11,859 nt of DNA from Pseudonocardiales bacterium (GTDB lineage: Bacteria; Actinomycetota; Actinomycetes; Mycobacteriales; Pseudonocardiaceae). Both the position numbers and the translations under genes were made by a program. The stretch spans positions 1-11,859 of the forward strand of contig JAODNG010000306.1 of assembly GCA_025465385.1 (NCBI GenBank). Direction: 5' to 3'. Below, piece by piece: positions 1 through 5,813 of the stretch (position 1 is the first letter of the stretch; each line of letters begins with the position of its first letter). The notes beneath the pieces are model-generated. The model saw only the letters and a program-made list of their open reading frames with translations, had not been told where the DNA came from and did no database searches.

Positions 1-787
1 GTCCGCGAAGCAATCCCTCCACCGTCTGCGGATGGCGCTGGAGGTAGTCGGTGCGGACAATCAGCTGCGTGGTGACGAACTGGCCGCTCGGCCACAAATC
101 CCGTTCGTCGACCAGCACCTTTCCACCGGCTTCCAGCACCAACCGGGACGCCCACGGTTCCGGCACCCAGGCTCCGTCGAGCTTGCCCGACTTGATCAGC
201 TGGAGCGTGTCAGCGTTCTTGGTGGGCACGATGGTGACGTCCCCACCGCCCTGCACGCTGTTGCGCAGGCCGTGGCTGGTCAGCCAGGCACGTAGCGCCA
301 CGTCCTGGGTGTTGCCGAGCTCCGGGCTGGCCAGCGTCTTGCCTCGCAGATCCGGTGGCGTGTTGATGCCCTGACGGACGACCAACTGCGCGCCGCCGGA
401 CGTGGCTCCGGCGATGATCCGGATCGCCTGGCCGTCGCTGCGCAGGAAGGCGTTGATCGCCGGGCTCGGTCCGATGTACGCCGCGTCGAGGCCACCGCCG
501 AACAACGCCTCGACCGCGGCGGGGCCGGCATCGAAGATCTGTGTTTCCAACTTGGTCGAGCCGAGCTCATGGGTGAACAAGCCGCGGTCAACCCCGACGA
601 TGGCAGCGGCGTGCGTGACGTTGGCGAAGTAGCCCAGGCGCAGGGTAGGCGCTGGGCCCGGCGCCGCACCGGCACCGCGGTCACCGCCCCCGCATCCGGC
701 CGCGACGATGAGAACCCAGACAGCGACGAGGGCTACCAGACCGCGCAGAACTGCAGATCTTCGAGTTGCGCTGTGACGAACCGGCAT
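1..787 (-). CDS. ABC transporter substrate-binding lipoprotein, SsuA/NMT1-like (partial)
   Basis: This is the first 262 residues of a periplasmic-type binding protein; the 3' end lies outside the window. The N-terminus has arginines, a hydrophobic stretch (about residues 13-30) and a lipobox ending AAGC with Cys32 as the lipidation site, so it should be an exported lipoprotein. After a Gly-rich linker comes LRLGYFANVTHAAAIVG, typical of the SsuA/TauA/NrtA (NMT1/THI5-like) fold. Further family features are DAGPAAVEALFGG, AAYIGPSPAINAF, a DLRGKTLASPELGNTQD segment and DGAWVPEPWAS. The family delivers sulfonates, taurine, nitrate or similar small molecules to an ABC permease and ATPase. The leader peptide upstream favours a sulfur compound such as an alkanesulfonate, but the ligand cannot be read from the sequence. 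ATG at 787 is chosen because GAGGA lies 10 bases upstream and the signal peptide starts there. The family is clear; the exact substrate is inferred. Confidence 0.9.
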   Translation of the reverse strand, partial: MPVRHSATRRSAVLRGLVALVAVWVLIVAAGCGGGDRGAGAAPGPAPTLRLGYFANVTHAAAIVGVDRGLFTHELGSTKLETQIFDAGPAAVEALFGGGLDAAYIGPSPAINAFLRSDGQAIRIIAGATSGGAQLVVRQGINTPPDLRGKTLASPELGNTQDVALRAWLTSHGLRNSVQGGGDVTIVPTKNADTLQLIKSGKLDGAWVPEPWASRLVLEAGGKVLVDERDLWPSGQFVTTQLIVRTDYLQRHPQTVEGLLRG

Positions 788-892
788 GACGGGCGGGTCC
801 TCGGCGTGCTGGGGCGCGCGAGGTGACGTCGCAGCAGACGCGGCGCTGGGACGGCACGACCACACGCCCGGCGGATGGGAGGTCGGGCAGGG

Positions 893-976
893 TCAGGCCG
901 ACATACAGATCATGCTGCGAGTGCGCCCGTAGTCGACATGGCGGCGGACCACCAGCTTGAACGACAGGGCAGGCAC
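893..976 (-). CDS. Short RRHVD-type leader peptide upstream of the binding-protein gene
   Basis: A 27-codon ORF starts at GTG (974-976) and stops at 893-895. The peptide contains the block VVRRHVDYGRTRSMICMSA. The RRHVD...R...C pattern is that of the actinobacterial putative leader peptides known upstream of sulfur-metabolism genes. A TAACGT -10 box ends 7 bases before the GTG, so transcription probably begins at or next to the start codon and the peptide would be made from a leaderless mRNA. The gap to the binding-protein ATG is 105 bases and shows no strong intrinsic terminator by eye. Likely role: a cis-acting peptide whose translation senses cysteine or sulfur status and adjusts expression of the downstream transporter. 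The peptide is seen directly; the regulatory role comes from the family and from position. Confidence 0.72.
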   Translation of the reverse strand: MPALSFKLVVRRHVDYGRTRSMICMSA

Positions 977-983
977 GGAAATG

Positions 984-989
984 ACGTTA
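984..989 (-). promoter_or_regulatory. Putative -10 box of the leader peptide/transporter transcript
   Basis: On the minus strand TAACGT fits the mycobacterial TANNNT -10 pattern and is followed by 7 bases and then the GTG of the leader ORF. That is the spacing expected for a leaderless start. No clear -35 box is seen. Confidence 0.5.
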
Positions 990-1070
990 CACGAACGAGT
1001 GACCCCGATCCTGCTTTGCCCACATCGTGAGCTAGTCGCAACAGCCAGGAGGTGTCAGTAGTCAGCCAAC

Positions 1071-1093
1071 TAGGGTCATAAACTGCGTAGAGG
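1071..1093 (+). promoter_or_regulatory. Candidate blaI promoter with degenerate operator-like site
   Basis: TAGGGT (1071-1076) could be a -10 box. It is followed by TAAACTGCGTAG (1079-1090). Aligned on the TAGTCT box and dyad in front of the glycosyltransferase gene, 13 of 20 bases match, giving the shared pattern TAGNNTCNTANACNNNGTAG. The dyad symmetry is much weaker here than in the other two sites. If real, it would be an autoregulatory BlaI site. Low confidence. Confidence 0.25.
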
Positions 1094-1192
1094 TTCCACT
1101 TGGCGGCGCGGCTACTGCCTGCGGATCAGCTGACCGAGTTCGTTACGCTCACGAAGCAGGATCCACTCCAGGGGCCCCTATGAGGAGATGCA

Positions 1193-1579
1193 GTGGGCAC
1201 TCGAGTATCCCGGTCTAGCCGGACGCCGGCGCGACGGGCGGCGGGCGAGCTGGAGGCCGAAGTCCTGGCCGCGTTGTGGGCCGCCGACGGGCCGCTCACG
1301 GCGGCGCGGGCGCGCGAGGCGGTCGGCGGTGAGCTCGCCTATAACACCGTTCAGACCATCTTGGTCCGGCTGTATGAGAAGGGGCTGATCGGTCGGGTGG
1401 CCGACGGCCGTCGGCACGAGTATTTCGCGGTCAAGGGTGCCGAGGAGCTCGCCGCCGAGCAGATGCAGGCATTGCTGAGCCGGGGCCGGGACCGTCAGGC
1501 CGTGCTGCAGCGGTTCGCCACCTCGCTGTCGGTGGAGGATGCACGATTGCTGCAGGCGATGCTGCGGCGCCGCCCATGA
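1193..1579 (+). CDS. blaI: BlaI/MecI/CopY-family transcriptional repressor
   Basis: This 128-residue protein has the usual length of BlaI/MecI repressors. Residues 17-80 form the winged helix: GELEAEVLAALW as helix 1, TAARAREAV as helix 2, YNTVQTILVRLYEKGLI (50-66) as the recognition helix with the family's hallmark NTV...L..L..KG pattern, and DGRRHEYFAV as the wing. Residues 83-126 form the alpha-helical dimerisation part. Family members bind TACA/TGTA dyads as dimers and leave the DNA when cut by, or signalled through, a membrane M56 peptidase; exactly such a gene follows. The GTG start at 1193 is supported by GAGGAG five bases upstream; the ATG at 1188 is out of frame. The stop overlaps the next start (ATGA), so the two are co-translated. 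The N-terminal tail (1-16) is Arg/Ser-rich. The inducer (beta-lactam, metal or other envelope stress) is unknown. The symbol denotes the family, not proven orthology to M. tuberculosis Rv1846c, from which the sequence appears clearly different. Confidence 0.88.
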   Translation: MGTRVSRSSRTPARRAAGELEAEVLAALWAADGPLTAARAREAVGGELAYNTVQTILVRLYEKGLIGRVADGRRHEYFAVKGAEELAAEQMQALLSRGRDRQAVLQRFATSLSVEDARLLQAMLRRRP

Positions 1580-2478
1580 CCATCAGCGTGTATGTGCCGG
1601 CGGCGTTGTCGCTGCTGTTGGCAGCGATAAGCCGCATCGTCGTTGGTCGGATAGCGCCCACTCGAGCCGTGGTGTTCGTTGTCGCGGCGATGCTATGCGC
1701 GGCCGCGTCGACGTGGGGTCTGGTTCTGTTGTCGGCCACCTTGCTCGGTGACACCTCGCTGGTCGCCGAAGAAGCTAGCGAGCGCGGGGTACAGCTGCAG
1801 GATCCGGTTCCCCAGCTGATCGGGGTGACCGCCGCAGTCCTACTGGTATCTGGAGTATTCCGGGTGGTGCGGGTGCTGCGCGCCCGCCGGGCCACCACCC
1901 AGGAGCTGCGCGCGGTCTGCAGCTCCTGCGGCACCGGTGAGCTGGCGGTGGTGGCTCTAGCCGCTCCACACGCCTTCGCGGTGCCGGGTAGACCAGGCCG
2001 GATCCTGGTCACCCGGGGACTGTTATCGGTCTTAGACGGTGACGAGCGACGGGTCGTGCTGGCTCACGAGCGGGCCCACCTGCAGAGCCGGCATCATTGG
2101 CTGCGCGCTGCAACCGAAGTGTCCGCCGCCCTCAATCCGGTACTGATCCCGGTGCGCGAAGCGGTCGCTTTTCTCGTCGAGCGCAGTGCCGATGAGCACG
2201 CCGCAGCGGTGACCGGCAGTCGGAAGCTGGTCGCCCAGGCGCTTGCCAAGGTGGCGTTGGCCGGTGGGGCCGATGGCGATGCGCGCGCCTGGTCGGCCGC
2301 GCTGCCCTTTGCCGGATGCGGGGTGTCGGCTAGGGTCGCCGCGTTGCACTCAGACCCACCTCGGCCTGAGCCCTTGGTGCCCAGTAGCGTGCTGGCGCTG
2401 GGAGTAGCCACCGCAATCGCCGCGGTGCAGGCGACTATTGCGTTCTACCAGCTCGTTTACTGGTTGTGGCCGACCTGA
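1576..2478 (+). CDS. M56-type (BlaR1/MecR1-like) membrane zinc metallopeptidase without sensor domain
   Basis: This 300-residue membrane protein has hydrophobic segments near residues 5-23, 32-58, 80-98 and 272-296. The zinc site is visible as HERAH (H164, E165, H168) in VVLAHERAHLQSRHH, and the third ligand is probably E202 in VERSADEHAA. This is the arrangement of M48/M56 peptidases. In staphylococci the M56 protein BlaR1 has an added penicillin-binding sensor at its C-terminus; this one ends soon after the last membrane segment and lacks it, as do many actinobacterial homologues. The inferred role is to relieve repression by the co-encoded BlaI, either by cleaving it or through an intermediate. 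Two cysteines in CSSC (115-118) lie in the soluble part and could matter for redox or metal sensing; that is speculation. The start codon overlaps the blaI stop. Confidence 0.86.
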   Translation: MTISVYVPAALSLLLAAISRIVVGRIAPTRAVVFVVAAMLCAAASTWGLVLLSATLLGDTSLVAEEASERGVQLQDPVPQLIGVTAAVLLVSGVFRVVRVLRARRATTQELRAVCSSCGTGELAVVALAAPHAFAVPGRPGRILVTRGLLSVLDGDERRVVLAHERAHLQSRHHWLRAATEVSAALNPVLIPVREAVAFLVERSADEHAAAVTGSRKLVAQALAKVALAGGADGDARAWSAALPFAGCGVSARVAALHSDPPRPEPLVPSSVLALGVATAIAAVQATIAFYQLVYWLWPT

Positions 2479-2481
2479 CGG

Positions 2482-2498
2482 ACCGGCTGGCAGCCGGT
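2482..2498 (+). terminator. Hairpin just after the M56 gene, possible terminator
   Basis: A perfect inverted repeat ACCGGCT-GGC-AGCCGGT (7-bp stem, 3-base loop) starts 4 bases after the stop codon. No T-run follows, so it would be a hairpin of the U-poor type proposed for mycobacteria, or only an mRNA-stabilising stem. Confidence 0.45.
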
Positions 2499-2567
2499 GG
2501 CGGGTAAACCCTGAACTAACTCTTAGTGAGATTCCTGGGGGCCATCGTGACGCGGCGCGAGGTCCGC

Positions 2568-2592
2568 TAGTCTCTTACACGCTGTAGGAGAC
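2568..2592 (+). promoter_or_regulatory. Promoter -10 and 23-bp dyad operator before the glycosyltransferase gene
   Basis: TAGTCT (2568-2573) fits a TANNNT -10 box; CGTGAC at 2546-2551 is a possible weak -35. Overlapping it is a long dyad at 2570-2592: left arm GTCTCTTACA, centre CGC, right arm TGTAGGAGAC. Nine of the ten arm pairs are Watson-Crick and the tenth is T/G. The TACA...TGTA core is the known binding core of BlaI/MecI/CopY repressors, although the 3-base spacing differs from the 2-base spacing of classical sites. Its position over the -10 box and start site suits a repressor. A near copy lies at 4740-4754. Confidence 0.6.
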
Positions 2593-2605
2593 AGTCCTGA
2601 CACGG

Positions 2606-2620
2606 CCAGGCAGTGCCTGG
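2606..2620 (+). repeat. Second inverted repeat in the glycosyltransferase leader
   Basis: CCAGGCAGTGCCTGG has 7-bp perfect arms around a single central base. Its centre (2613) is 32 bp, about three helical turns, from the centre of the first dyad. It lies in the presumed 5' untranslated region, so it could be a second protein site or an RNA stem ending 10 bases before AGGTAGGG, the ribosome binding site. Function unknown. Confidence 0.5.
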
Positions 2621-2636
2621 GATAGGTAGGGACCCA

Positions 2637-3764
2637 ATGAGCGGACGAGCAGCAAGCACGCGAACCCGCGTGCTGGTCATCTCGGGCAGTGTCGGTGCAG
2701 GCCACGACGGCGCCGCCGACGAGCTGATCAGTCGGCTGGCCAAGTTGGGCGTCGCGGCAGACCGCCGGGATTATCTCGACGCGCTGCCGCCGATATTCCG
2801 GTCCATGCTGCGCGACGGCTACCGGTTGAGCATCGGCTATGCGCCGGCGTTCTTCGACTGGTTGTTCGCCAACCTGGAGCGCACCGGGTGGGTGCAGAAC
2901 GTCGCCATGTGGCTGTGCCGCCAAGCGCAACCTGAAGTGTTGCGCTGGGTCGGCGATCACGACGTCGTCGTGTCCACGTACATGTTGGCCAGCCAGACGC
3001 TGGGCCAGCTCAAGGAAGCCGGGGCGGTGGACGCGACTCTGGTCACCTTCCTCACCGACCCAGCGGTGCACCGGACCTGGGTGCACTCCGCTGTTGATCA
3101 CCATGTGACGGTCACCGAGGCGACGGCTCGGATGGGTCACCTGGTGTACCGCACGCCGATGCAGGCCGTCGGCGGGCTGGTATCCACCCGGTTCGCGGAT
3201 CAGCCTGATCCGACCCATCGCCCTCGGTTGCGCGCCGAGTTGGGGTTGTCCCCGGACGGCCTGGTGGTACTGCTGGCGACCGGTTCGCTCGGGATGGGCG
3301 ATGTGCCCAACGTCGTCCGGTCGATCAGATCCTCCGGCGTGGCGGAGGTTGTGGTGCTCTGCGGGCGCAACGACCGGCTGCGCAAGCAGTTGGAGGCGCA
3401 GCCGGGAGTGGTCGCGTTGGGCTGGCGCGACGATGTCCCGGAGCTGATGGCCGCGGCCGACGTGCTGGTGCACAATGCGGGCGGCCTGTCGCTGACCGAG
3501 GCGTTGACCGCGGGGTTGCCCGCAGTGACCTACCGACCCATCCCTGGACATGGCGTCGCCAACTCCCAGATTCTTGCCGACGCTGGGTTGGCGCCCTGGC
3601 CGCAGGATGAGGCCGAGTTGGTCGCCGCGATACGCCAGTACGCCGGTCGCCGGGGCGATCCCAGCCACGTCGTGCTCAACCAGGACACCGCCGCCGTGGT
3701 AATGGCTTTGCTTGCCGAGCGTGGTCAGCACGCCGTTCCCGGCCAGGACTCACTACCCGCCTGA
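2637..3764 (+). CDS. GT28/MGDG-synthase-like glycosyltransferase
   Basis: This 375-residue GT-B fold enzyme resembles diacylglycerol glycosyltransferases and MurG-like GT28 enzymes. The N-terminal half starts with VLVISGSVGAGHDGAADEL (12-30), the Gly-rich acceptor-side motif with GAGH at 20-23, and contains VTFLTDPAVHRTWVH and HHVTVTEA, a pattern shared with monogalactosyldiacylglycerol synthases. The C-terminal half has VVVLCGRNDRLRKQLE, VALGWRDDVPELMAAADVLV and HNAGGLSLTEALTAGLPAV (from H279), the nucleotide-sugar binding region. It probably transfers a sugar from a UDP- or GDP-sugar to a membrane lipid or polyprenyl acceptor at the inner face of the membrane. Sugar and acceptor are not readable. 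The ATG at 2637 is preferred over the in-frame GTG at 2613 because AGGTAGGG lies just before it and because 2613 sits inside an inverted repeat. The last 12 bases overlap the end of the deacetylase gene on the other strand. No signal peptide or membrane segment is seen. Confidence 0.85.
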   Translation: MSGRAASTRTRVLVISGSVGAGHDGAADELISRLAKLGVAADRRDYLDALPPIFRSMLRDGYRLSIGYAPAFFDWLFANLERTGWVQNVAMWLCRQAQPEVLRWVGDHDVVVSTYMLASQTLGQLKEAGAVDATLVTFLTDPAVHRTWVHSAVDHHVTVTEATARMGHLVYRTPMQAVGGLVSTRFADQPDPTHRPRLRAELGLSPDGLVVLLATGSLGMGDVPNVVRSIRSSGVAEVVVLCGRNDRLRKQLEAQPGVVALGWRDDVPELMAAADVLVHNAGGLSLTEALTAGLPAVTYRPIPGHGVANSQILADAGLAPWPQDEAELVAAIRQYAGRRGDPSHVVLNQDTAAVVMALLAERGQHAVPGQDSLPA

Positions 3765-4487
3765 GAGCGGGCCCACGTGATCTCGCAACGGTCCAACGGT
3801 GCATCCCAGCTGATCAGCCAGCTCGGCCAGCCGGGGTAGCGCGGTCACGGTGGCTCGCCAGCTACCGGTCACCTGGGCGACGCAGTCCGAGTCGTGCAGC
3901 AGCACCGTGCCACCGGGCCGCAGCTGTCGTGCGATCGTCCCCACTATCTGGCCTGCGCTGTGCGCTTCCCAGTCGCGGCCCCAGGCCGTCCACAACACTG
4001 GCCGCAATCCGGCATCGCGGGCAGCGATCAGCGATCCCATCGTGAACACGCCAAAGGGTGGTCGAAACCAGGTCGGCCGCACCCCGGTCGCCGTCGTCAC
4101 CACCGCTGCGGCGCGCGCCACGTCCCGGTGTACGTCGGCCAGCCCGCGAACCAGGTGGTTGCGATGGCAGAACCCATGCACGCCCACCTCATGTCCGGCG
4201 GCCACCACGGCCGCCGCCACCTCCGGATAGCGGGCAACCTGCCCGCCGAGCATGAAGAACGTCGCGGTCCAGCCGAGCCGGTCCAGCGCATCGAGCACCG
4301 CGGGGGTTCCCTGCGGGTCGGGTCCATCGTCGAAGGTCAACGCCACGCTGTCCGACCGACCGACACCGGCCAATCCAGGACGGACTGCGGCGCGCAGCAC
4401 CCGCGCGCGCAGCAGCGCCGGAGCCATCCAGCCGGCGACCGCGGCCGTGCTCGCCGCCACGCCCAGGGCCGTCGCCGGTCTGATCAT
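3753..4487 (-). CDS. Polysaccharide deacetylase, CE4/NodB family
   Basis: The 244-residue protein has an uncleaved-looking hydrophobic N-terminus (about residues 5-26), so it is probably a membrane-anchored or exported enzyme. The NodB motifs are complete: TFDDGPD (51-57, with catalytic and metal-binding D53/D54), HGFCH (104-108, metal-binding H104 and H108), RPPFG (142-146) and LHDSD (197-201, H198). Enzymes of this family remove acetyl groups from N-acetylglucosamine or N-acetylmuramic acid in peptidoglycan, from chitin-like chains, or from lipid-linked sugars. The convergent, overlapping glycosyltransferase raises the possibility that both act on the same glycolipid; this is inference. ATG at 4487 has no Shine-Dalgarno sequence but is preceded by a TAACCT -10 box six bases away, so translation is probably leaderless. 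Confidence 0.9.
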   Translation of the reverse strand: MIRPATALGVAASTAAVAGWMAPALLRARVLRAAVRPGLAGVGRSDSVALTFDDGPDPQGTPAVLDALDRLGWTATFFMLGGQVARYPEVAAAVVAAGHEVGVHGFCHRNHLVRGLADVHRDVARAAAVVTTATGVRPTWFRPPFGVFTMGSLIAARDAGLRPVLWTAWGRDWEAHSAGQIVGTIARQLRPGGTVLLHDSDCVAQVTGSWRATVTALPRLAELADQLGCTVGPLRDHVGPLSGG

Positions 4488-4493
4488 CCGGGA

Positions 4494-4499
4494 AGGTTA
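4494..4499 (-). promoter_or_regulatory. Putative leaderless -10 box of the deacetylase gene
   Basis: TAACCT on the minus strand, then six bases (TCCCGG), then the ATG. This spacing puts the RNA start at the A of the start codon. No -35 consensus is visible. Confidence 0.5.
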
Positions 4500-4739
4500 C
4501 CGACGCGACGAGGTCGCCGGCGCCGGCCCCAACCGGACGCGCGGGTGCTGCCTGGATCCAGTCGCCGGTCCTGCCCGGTTCTTACTCCAAGAATGCATTC
4601 CGATCAGACATCAGGCGGGTTTTGGAGAGGTCAAAGATCGCAATGTCTCCCCGTCTTCGTCGTCGTGTCCGGTTTGACTTCTCGCAGCAAGGTGGAGCTC
4701 AGGAGCTCCGGAGCACTCAAGGTTCGGTGAGCGGGTCCA
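4500..4739. other. Divergent intergenic region between deacetylase and DMT transporter
   Basis: About 240 bases contain no convincing gene. One notable element is the inverted repeat GGAGCTCAGGAGCTCC at 4694-4709. Two short ATG-initiated frames (4594-4730 and 4643-4753) are open but have no good ribosome binding site or recognisable product. Confidence 0.5.
4694..4709. repeat. Inverted repeat upstream of the DMT transporter
   Basis: GGAGCTC-AG-GAGCTCC has 7-bp perfect arms separated by two bases and lies 57 bases before the transporter start, upstream of the probable -35 region. It could bind an activator or a second repressor, or be chance in G+C-rich DNA. Confidence 0.4.
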
Positions 4740-4756
4740 CCTACACCCTGTAGGCT
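4740..4756 (+). promoter_or_regulatory. Promoter -10 and dyad operator before the DMT transporter gene
   Basis: CCTACACCCTGTAGG (4740-4754) is a perfect 6-bp-arm dyad around CCC. It matches 13 of 15 bases of the dyad core at 2574-2588. The -10 box TAGGCT (4751-4756) overlaps its right arm and ends 9 bases before the GTG start. A protein bound here would block the promoter. The TACA/TGTA arms fit a BlaI-type repressor, and a blaI gene lies about 3 kb away. Confidence 0.6.
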
Positions 4757-4765
4757 CGTCGCGTT

Positions 4766-5728
4766 GTGACACTTGCTGTCGTGTTGTCGCTCGTGGCCGC
4801 GGTGTGCTTCGGAACCGCCTCGGTGCTACAGCATCATGGGGCCAATCAGGTACGCCGACGGTTTCCGCTGAACCCTGGGCTGCTGATCGATGTCGCGCGC
4901 CAACGGTTGTGGCTACTGGGAATCGTCGCTGAAGTGGCTGGGGTAGCGCTGCACATGGTGGCGGTCAACCTCGGAGCGCTCTCGGTCGTCCAGCCCCTGC
5001 TGACGGTGGGCTTAGTCGTTGCGTTGCCGCTGCAGGCCGTCCTCGGTCACCCGGTAAGTCGCCGGGCGCTGCTCGCAGCAGCGTTGACGGTCACCGGTCT
5101 GGCGGTCTTTTTGGCGGTTCAACCCACCGTGGAGTCTCGGGACCCGCAGAGCATCAGGGACTGGCTGCCGGGCTTGCTGCTGGTCGCGATGGCGGCCACC
5201 GTCGCGCTGGGCGCCGCGTGTGCCCGGCGGGACCGAACCCGCTCGCTGGGCCTGGGCGCCGCTGCTGGGACTGTCTTCGCGCTATCTGCCGCGCTGGTCA
5301 AGACCTGGGGCGACATTCTGGGCGAGGGTGGAATTCCTGCGCTGGTGACGAGCTGGGAGCTGTGGACAGCGCTGGGCTGCGGCCTGATGGGTGCGCTGCT
5401 GAGCCAGGCCGCATTCCAGTCCGGTCCGCTCGGTGGACCGCTGGCGGCGATGATGGTGATCGATCCCGTTATCGGCGTCAGTCTCGGCACCATCGTCTTC
5501 GGCGAGTCCTTCGCCACCGGGCTGCTGGCTGGAGTCCAGGCCGCCGGGTTGGCCTTGACGCTGGCTGGGGTATGGCTGCTCGCCACCGGCGAACAACGTT
5601 TAGCTGCCGCTACCGACGCCCATCGCGAATTACGGCACGATGGCGAATTACCCGGCAGTCGCGTATCACCCAAATCACCGGTACAGCAGAACCTGGAACG
5701 GGCCTCCCGACCGAAGCTGCCCGGATAG
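4766..5728 (+). CDS. DMT (EamA-like) family membrane transporter
   Basis: The 320-residue protein is mostly hydrophobic, with about nine or ten membrane helices between residues 1 and 275, in the two-half arrangement of drug/metabolite transporters. The start MTLAVVLSLVAAVCFGTAS followed by VLQHHGA is typical of the actinobacterial DMT group. Later helices include LGALSVVQPLLTVGLVVALP and MMVIDPVIGVSLGTIVFGES, the conserved end-of-helix proline/glutamate pattern. The last 45 residues form a hydrophilic, charged cytoplasmic tail. DMT proteins move metabolites, amino acids, nucleotide sugars or lipid-linked intermediates; the substrate cannot be told. Envelope genes on both sides suggest an envelope precursor, but this is weak. 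GTG at 4766 has no Shine-Dalgarno sequence and lies 9 bases after TAGGCT, so the mRNA is probably leaderless or has a very short leader. The gap to murT is 85 bases. Confidence 0.85.
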   Translation: MTLAVVLSLVAAVCFGTASVLQHHGANQVRRRFPLNPGLLIDVARQRLWLLGIVAEVAGVALHMVAVNLGALSVVQPLLTVGLVVALPLQAVLGHPVSRRALLAAALTVTGLAVFLAVQPTVESRDPQSIRDWLPGLLLVAMAATVALGAACARRDRTRSLGLGAAAGTVFALSAALVKTWGDILGEGGIPALVTSWELWTALGCGLMGALLSQAAFQSGPLGGPLAAMMVIDPVIGVSLGTIVFGESFATGLLAGVQAAGLALTLAGVWLLATGEQRLAAATDAHRELRHDGELPGSRVSPKSPVQQNLERASRPKLPG

Positions 5729-5785
5729 GGAATACTGCCGCCAGTGCCGCCGCGCGTCGGCGCATTGCTGGGTAGGGATAGTGGT

Positions 5786-5791
5786 TAGGCT
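5786..5791 (+). promoter_or_regulatory. Putative -10 box of the murT-gatD operon
   Basis: TAGGCT, the same hexamer as before the DMT gene, lies 22 bases before the murT ATG. TTGCTG at 5765-5770 is a possible -35 with a short 15-base spacer. AGGGTGGGG just before the ATG would serve as ribosome binding site. Confidence 0.4.
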
Positions 5792-5813
5792 GAGGTTTCG
5801 TAGGGTGGGGGCG

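Larger units (their letters stand above)
977..1192. other. Divergent intergenic region between the leader peptide and blaI
   Basis: These 216 bases hold promoters for both directions and no convincing gene. On the minus strand there is the TAACGT box near 984-989. On the plus strand there are two candidate -10 boxes for blaI, TAGGGT at 1071-1076 and TACGCT at 1144-1149; neither has a good -35. A degenerate version of the dyad seen at 2570 and 4740 lies at 1079-1093, directly after TAGGGT. Confidence 0.5.

Noticed and set aside
2613..2636. GTG at 2613 as start of the glycosyltransferase
   Set aside because: It lies inside an inverted repeat with no ribosome binding site; the ATG at 2637 has AGGTAGGG in front.
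2523..3731. 402-codon open frame on the minus strand across the glycosyltransferase gene
   Set aside because: It is the shadow of a clear GT28-like gene; the translation is His/Gln/Arg-rich, as is usual for antisense frames in G+C-rich DNA.
3894..4730. 278-codon open frame on the plus strand across the deacetylase gene
   Set aside because: It lies antisense to a protein with all CE4 motifs, its translation is Arg/His/Pro-rich with no family features, and it has no ribosome binding site.
4594..4753. Two small ATG-initiated frames upstream of the DMT gene, 45 and 36 codons
   Set aside because: Neither has a well-spaced ribosome binding site or a recognisable peptide pattern; the second ends inside the operator-like dyad, probably by chance.
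5640..5813. N-terminal extension of MurT starting inside the DMT gene
   Set aside because: It overlaps the DMT coding region, lacks MurT similarity, and the ATG at 5814 has a purine-rich ribosome binding site.
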